8,955 bases of DNA from SIG565 sp045647785 (GTDB lineage Bacteria; Bacillota; Clostridia; Oscillospirales; Acutalibacteraceae): the NCBI GenBank assembly GCA_045647785.1, contig JAZRMU010000058.1:1-8955 (forward strand). Direction: 5' to 3'. The position numbers and the translations under genes were made by a program. Shown piece by piece: positions 6,555 to 8,955 of this stretch. A model generated the notes under the pieces. That model saw nothing but the letters and a program-made list of their open reading frames with translations, was not told the origin of the DNA and made no database searches. How positions within the stretch are numbered: position 1 is the first letter of the stretch; each line of letters opens with the position of its first letter.

Positions 6555-7285
6555 TAACCGAGCCACGCCGTGAACGGAATGGCACTTGCCATACCCGCAA
6601 TAAGGCTTACAGGCAACGCATAATCCGAAATCCAAGGCGCTTTAACCTTTTTAACAAGCACACCCGCAACACACATAACAAGGGCTGAAACAGCCATTAC
6701 ACAAACGGGTATAATTCCGCTGAAATCGCCCGAAAATGCGCCCGATACATCGCAGAAAACAAAGCCCACAAATGCCGAAATCATACCGATAAACATTGCC
6801 GACTGAAACACATCAGCCCACTTTTTATCGCGCTTTTCGAGCGCACCTATACCCCTTTGCATCCTTTTGCAAACGAGCGGCACCAGCCAAATACCCACCA
6901 AAATACTAATTGTCATAACCAAGGTAACGGTTACAAACTGATTCGCATTGAGTGCTGTGCCCTGCGCCGCGCCCATAGCATTCATAGTGTTGGTAGCGGC
7001 TATTGTTTCGTATGACAGCGAGCCAACAACGCTAAGGCGCAGCCACGGCAACGCAATACCGAGCGACTTTGAAAGAGTTATAACGCTTATAACTATTGCG
7101 ATAGCGGGTGCAATAGTGAAAATTGCCGCCGACAAAACTATTTTCTTGAGCTTGCCGATATCCATATTAAGCTCTTTTGCTCTGCGCCACGCCTTAATCA
7201 AAAAGAAAATCGACTGACCGAGCACAGCCGCTATAATTATGCCTACCATTACAAACAAAATAGGCGAATTTAAAGAAAATTCCAT
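6554..7285 (-). CDS. DUF5058 family membrane protein, putative transporter subunit
   Basis: A 243-residue integral membrane protein that I recognise as DUF5058-like. It has about six hydrophobic segments (near 8-30, 48-70, 117-138, 161-178, 189-211 and 222-240). A basic cytoplasmic-type loop lies at 31-48 (KAWRRAK, KLKK) and another at 140-155 (KRMQRG, EKRDKK). The region 84-115 contains SVVGSLSYETIAATNTMN followed by AMG and ANQ; Ser91-Tyr92...Asn99..Asn102 matches a motif in the second membrane protein of the operon. No biochemical function is known to me for this family. Gene order suggests it pairs with the downstream membrane protein and serves the M20 peptidase. The ATG start overlaps the regulator's TAA by one base (TAATG), with AGGAGG 7 nt upstream. 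Confidence 0.85.
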   Translation of the reverse strand: MEFSLNSPILFVMVGIIIAAVLGQSIFFLIKAWRRAKELNMDIGKLKKIVLSAAIFTIAPAIAIVISVITLSKSLGIALPWLRLSVVGSLSYETIAATNTMNAMGAAQGTALNANQFVTVTLVMTISILVGIWLVPLVCKRMQRGIGALEKRDKKWADVFQSAMFIGMISAFVGFVFCDVSGAFSGDFSGIIPVCVMAVSALVMCVAGVLVKKVKAPWISDYALPVSLIAGMASAIPFTAWLG

Positions 7286-7557
7286 TATTTCTCCTCCTGT
7301 ATAAGCTCATTTTTAATCCTTGACAAGCGGTCAATGCACTCATAGCAAATGTGATGCTCCTTGAGCGTTACCGTATCTCCGATGCTGCCGCAGAAAATGC
7401 AGCCGGGCTGATATTTTTTAAGAATAATCTTGTCATCCTCTGTGAATATTTCAAAGCTATCCACATCGTTTTCAACCTCAAGCTGTTTGCGCAGCTCCAT
7501 CGGTATTACTACCCTGCCGTTTTTATCAACGGCTCTTATAATTCCTGTTGTTCGCAT
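7285..7557 (-). CDS. AbrB/SpoVT-type transcriptional regulator with Cys4 site
   Basis: A 90-residue DNA-binding protein, expected to act as a dimer or higher oligomer. The N-terminal swapped-hairpin domain covers about 1-50 and is close to Bacillus AbrB: TTGIIRAVDKNGRVVIP, then ELRKQL and DDKIILKKYQP. The C-terminal part has CIFC (Cys53/Cys56) and CYEC (Cys71/Cys74), a CxxC-x14-CxxC arrangement likely to bind zinc or iron. This replaces the AbrB oligomerisation domain and is common in clostridial relatives. A short charged helix ends the protein. It is the first gene of the operon and overlaps the DUF5058 gene by one base, so it most likely controls these genes and possibly itself. ATG start, with AAGGAGG 8 nt upstream. 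Whether it is a local or a global (AbrB/SpoVT-like) regulator cannot be told from the sequence. Confidence 0.93.
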   Translation of the reverse strand: MRTTGIIRAVDKNGRVVIPMELRKQLEVENDVDSFEIFTEDDKIILKKYQPGCIFCGSIGDTVTLKEHHICYECIDRLSRIKNELIQEEK

Positions 7558-7578
7558 AGAATCAACCTCCTTGTGGTT

Positions 7579-7607
7579 ATTTTACCATTAATGGCATAAA
7601 ATGTCAA
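7579..7607 (-). promoter_or_regulatory. strong SigA promoter of the regulator-transporter-peptidase operon
   Basis: On the minus strand, TTGACA (7602-7607), a 17-bp spacer and TAAAAT (7579-7584), with a TGG triplet forming an extended -10. This is the best promoter match in the window. The -35 box begins only a few bases beyond the U-tract of the aldolase terminator. The start codon lies 22 bp beyond the -10 box, so the leader is very short. Confidence 0.85.
7585..7594. promoter_or_regulatory. palindrome in promoter spacer, candidate operator
   Basis: CCATTAATGG is a perfect 10-bp inverted repeat within the promoter spacer, adjacent to the -10 box. It is flanked by TTTTA on one side and, after two bases, TAAAA on the other, so the symmetry extends imperfectly. 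A dimeric repressor bound here would block RNA polymerase. Autoregulation by the AbrB-type product is an inference from the known autorepression of Bacillus abrB. Confidence 0.35.
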
Positions 7608-7610
7608 TTA

Positions 7611-7653
7611 TCAAGAAAAACAAATCCCCGTCCTCTTATGAGAACGGGGGTTT
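7611..7653 (-). terminator. intrinsic terminator of the aldolase gene
   Basis: The stem AAACCCCCGT/ACGGGGATTT (one G-U pair) continues after a C/A mismatch into CTC/GAG around a short loop (7622-7653). On the minus strand it is followed by a U-rich tail, GTTTTTCTT (7613-7621). It starts 3 bp past the aldolase stop codon. Confidence 0.85.
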
Positions 7654-7656
7654 GAA

Positions 7657-8520
7657 TTATGCCTTGTTTACAGAACCGAAAAGCTCCATCTTTTCTTTAA
7701 CTGTAGCCTTAATAGCCTCAAAGCCGGGTGCTAAAAGCTTTCTGGGGTCGAAGCCCTTGCCTGCAAGGTCCTTACCCTCTTCAATATACTTTCTTGTAGC
7801 CTCCTGGAATGCGAGCTGGCACTCGGTGTTAACATTAATCTTGGAAACACCTAAAGAAATTGCCTTCTGAATCATCTCGGCAGGGATACCTGTGCCGCCG
7901 TGAAGAACGAGAGGCATTGTGCCGGTGAGCTTCTGGATATCATCAAGTGTATCGAAGCTGAGGCCCGCCCAGTTTTCGGGGTACTTGCCGTGAATGTTAC
8001 CAATACCTGCAGCAAGCATTGTAACACCTAAATCAGCAATCATTTTGCATTCCTTCGGGTCAGCAACCTCGCCTGCGCCTACAACGCCGTCTTCCTCGCC
8101 ACCGATAGAACCAACTTCAGCCTCAAGGGAGAGACCTAAATCATTGCAGATACCAACGAGCTCTTTTGTTTTTTCAATGTTTTCCTCAATCGGATAGTGT
8201 GAGCCATCGAACATTACACAGGAGAAGCCTGCCTCGATGCACTTTTTAGCGCCCTCATAAGAGCCATGGTCTAAATGAAGTGCAACAGGAACAGTAATAT
8301 TTAATTCCTCAAGCATACCGTTAACCATACCAACAACGGTTTTGTAGCCGCACATATATTTACCTGCACCCTCGGATACACCGAGAATAACGGGTGAATT
8401 TAACTCTTGAGCGGTTAAAAGAATGGCCTTGGTCCATTCAAGGTTGTTAATGTTAAACTGACCAACTGCATATTTGCCTGCCTTTGCCTTGTTTAACATT
8501 TCTTTTGCAGAAACTAGCAT
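7657..8520 (-). CDS. fba: class II fructose-1,6-bisphosphate aldolase
   Basis: A zinc-dependent cytoplasmic aldolase that interconverts fructose-1,6-bisphosphate with dihydroxyacetone phosphate and glyceraldehyde-3-phosphate in glycolysis and gluconeogenesis. The 287-residue protein has the class II signatures in order: VALHLDHGS with catalytic Asp84 and zinc ligand His85, SLEAEVGSIGGEEDGVVG (131-148) with Glu134, GIGNIHGKY with His178, PLVLHGGTGIP with His207, and INVNTE at 228-233 for phosphate/substrate binding. Length and sequence fit the roughly 285-residue bacterial FbaA-type group. Tagatose-bisphosphate aldolases (GatY/KbaY) are close relatives, but the GNIHGKYPENW region and the absence of tagatose or galactitol genes favour fructose-bisphosphate. 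ATG start, with AGGAGG 8 nt upstream. It is monocistronic, with its own promoter and terminator, as expected for a highly expressed glycolytic gene. Confidence 0.96.
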   Translation of the reverse strand: MLVSAKEMLNKAKAGKYAVGQFNINNLEWTKAILLTAQELNSPVILGVSEGAGKYMCGYKTVVGMVNGMLEELNITVPVALHLDHGSYEGAKKCIEAGFSCVMFDGSHYPIEENIEKTKELVGICNDLGLSLEAEVGSIGGEEDGVVGAGEVADPKECKMIADLGVTMLAAGIGNIHGKYPENWAGLSFDTLDDIQKLTGTMPLVLHGGTGIPAEMIQKAISLGVSKINVNTECQLAFQEATRKYIEEGKDLAGKGFDPRKLLAPGFEAIKATVKEKMELFGSVNKA

Positions 8521-8551
8521 ATTTTTTGCCTCCTAAAATTTTACTGTAATT

Positions 8552-8580
8552 ATTGTATAACAAAAGCCCCCAAAAATCAA
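8552..8580 (-). promoter_or_regulatory. probable SigA promoter of fba, nested in the upstream terminator
   Basis: On the minus strand, TTGATT (8575-8580), a 17-bp spacer and TACAAT (8552-8557). The -35 box lies in the loop and stem of the hairpin that ends the upstream gene. The start codon is about 30 bp beyond the -10 box. Confidence 0.6.
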
Positions 8581-8597
8581 GTATTTGGGGACTTTAT
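8563..8597. terminator. terminator of the E2-like gene (bidirectional-looking)
   Basis: A 12-bp stem with one C-A mismatch, AAAGCCCCCAAA (8564-8575) against TTTGGGGACTTT (8584-8595), starts about 7 bp beyond the stop of the gene at 8602. On the minus strand the stem ends in CTTTTGTTAT. On the plus strand it continues into ATTTTTTT, though no plus-strand gene is present. Confidence 0.7.
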
Positions 8598-8601
8598 TTT
8601 T

Positions 8602-8955
8602 TTAATGCTTTGCATATTTACTCTTTTTCTTCTGCGGAACCTCAATATTAAGCACCTCGGGCTCGCTTTCGAGTAAAGTGGGATTGGATAAATACTTCTT
8701 CATTTTTCTGAAAGCCAAAGCAAAATAGCTGCCGGAGCATATTCTTTCATCCATAACAATGCCCAGCGGAATACACTTTTCGTGGATTATCTCGCCGCCC
8801 TTGCGCTTTGCAACCTCGCGGGAATTGCCCATTGTTATAAGAATACCTGTTGTGCCGAATTCATACACATGGTGGAAAATATGATTAGTGCGAATTGAGG
8901 CAAGATTGCTGATAACTAAACTTGTATGGAACGGGCTCGCATCAATAATAGCCTT
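8602..8955 (-). CDS. 2-oxoacid dehydrogenase E2-like acyltransferase-fold protein, C-terminal part
   Basis: The frame is open from the right window edge to the TAA at 8602-8604, giving 117 residues without the N-terminus. A GTG at 8868 is internal and is not a likely start. The visible part resembles the C-terminus of chloramphenicol-acetyltransferase-fold proteins annotated as E2 of 2-oxoacid dehydrogenases. DASPFHTSLVISNLASI (visible 5-21) is followed by HHVYEFGTTGILITMG (28-43), then IPLGIVMDERICSGSYFA (62-79) and a terminal helix AFRKMKKYLSNPTLL, as in E2 enzymes. In place of the canonical DHRxxDG catalytic motif it has DERICSG, so ordinary E2 chemistry is doubtful. The C-terminal tail is basic (KKKSKYAKH). 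No E1, E3 or lipoyl domain gene is visible nearby. The family call comes from motif resemblance, and the function is unknown. Confidence 0.65.
   Translation of the reverse strand, partial: KAIIDASPFHTSLVISNLASIRTNHIFHHVYEFGTTGILITMGNSREVAKRKGGEIIHEKCIPLGIVMDERICSGSYFALAFRKMKKYLSNPTLLESEPEVLNIEVPQKKKSKYAKH

Noticed and set aside
6541..6600. A 20-residue N-terminal extension of the second membrane protein from ATG 6600
   Set aside because: It overlaps the end of the DUF5058 gene, has no ribosome binding site, and is basic and unlike a membrane protein start. The ATG at 6540 has AGGAGG at ideal spacing.
8602..8868. The GTG at 8868 as the start of a small 88-residue protein
   Set aside because: The frame stays open to the window edge, and the upstream residues (DASPFHTSLV and onward) are part of the same conserved domain, so the gene is truncated by the window.

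Overview
The window looks like a chromosomal segment from a spore-forming, low-to-intermediate-GC member of the Clostridia, probably Oscillospiraceae-like. The basis is strong AGGAGG ribosome binding sites, SigA-type promoters, a SleB-type spore cortex hydrolase, an AbrB/SpoVT-type regulator, and a clostridial-style class II aldolase. The genus cannot be assigned from the sequence alone. No mobile elements, CRISPR arrays, rRNA or tRNA genes were seen.

Layout, left to right. Positions 1-57 may hold the last codons of a plus-strand gene that converges on ileS across a shared, perfectly palindromic terminator (61-90). The large ileS gene (96-3242, minus) encodes a 1048-residue isoleucyl-tRNA synthetase of the long, eukaryote-like type. 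A 116-bp AT-rich spacer separates it from the divergent gene for a secreted SleB-like cortex hydrolase (3359-4000, plus), the only confident plus-strand gene. A small lipoprotein gene (4095-4397, minus) follows, with a terminator at its 3' end.

Positions 4450-7557 (minus) form a tightly packed four-gene operon. Read in transcription order, it encodes an AbrB-family regulator with a Cys4 metal site, a DUF5058 membrane protein, a second membrane protein, and a membrane-anchored M20 peptidase of the carboxypeptidase S/PM20D1 type. The genes overlap or are at most 13 nt apart, behind one near-consensus promoter at 7579-7607. The lipoprotein gene may be a fifth member. The two membrane proteins share a short Ser-Tyr...Asn..Asn motif, which suggests they are paralogous halves of one uncharacterised transporter. 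A plausible reading is an uptake-and-hydrolysis module for a peptide or N-acyl amino acid. This is the most interesting unit in the window.

The right end holds a class II fructose-bisphosphate aldolase gene (7657-8520, minus) with its own promoter and terminator. Last is the 3' part of a gene for a protein resembling the acyltransferase domain of 2-oxoacid dehydrogenase E2 (8602-8955, minus, running off the window), in which the usual catalytic His and Asp appear to be replaced.
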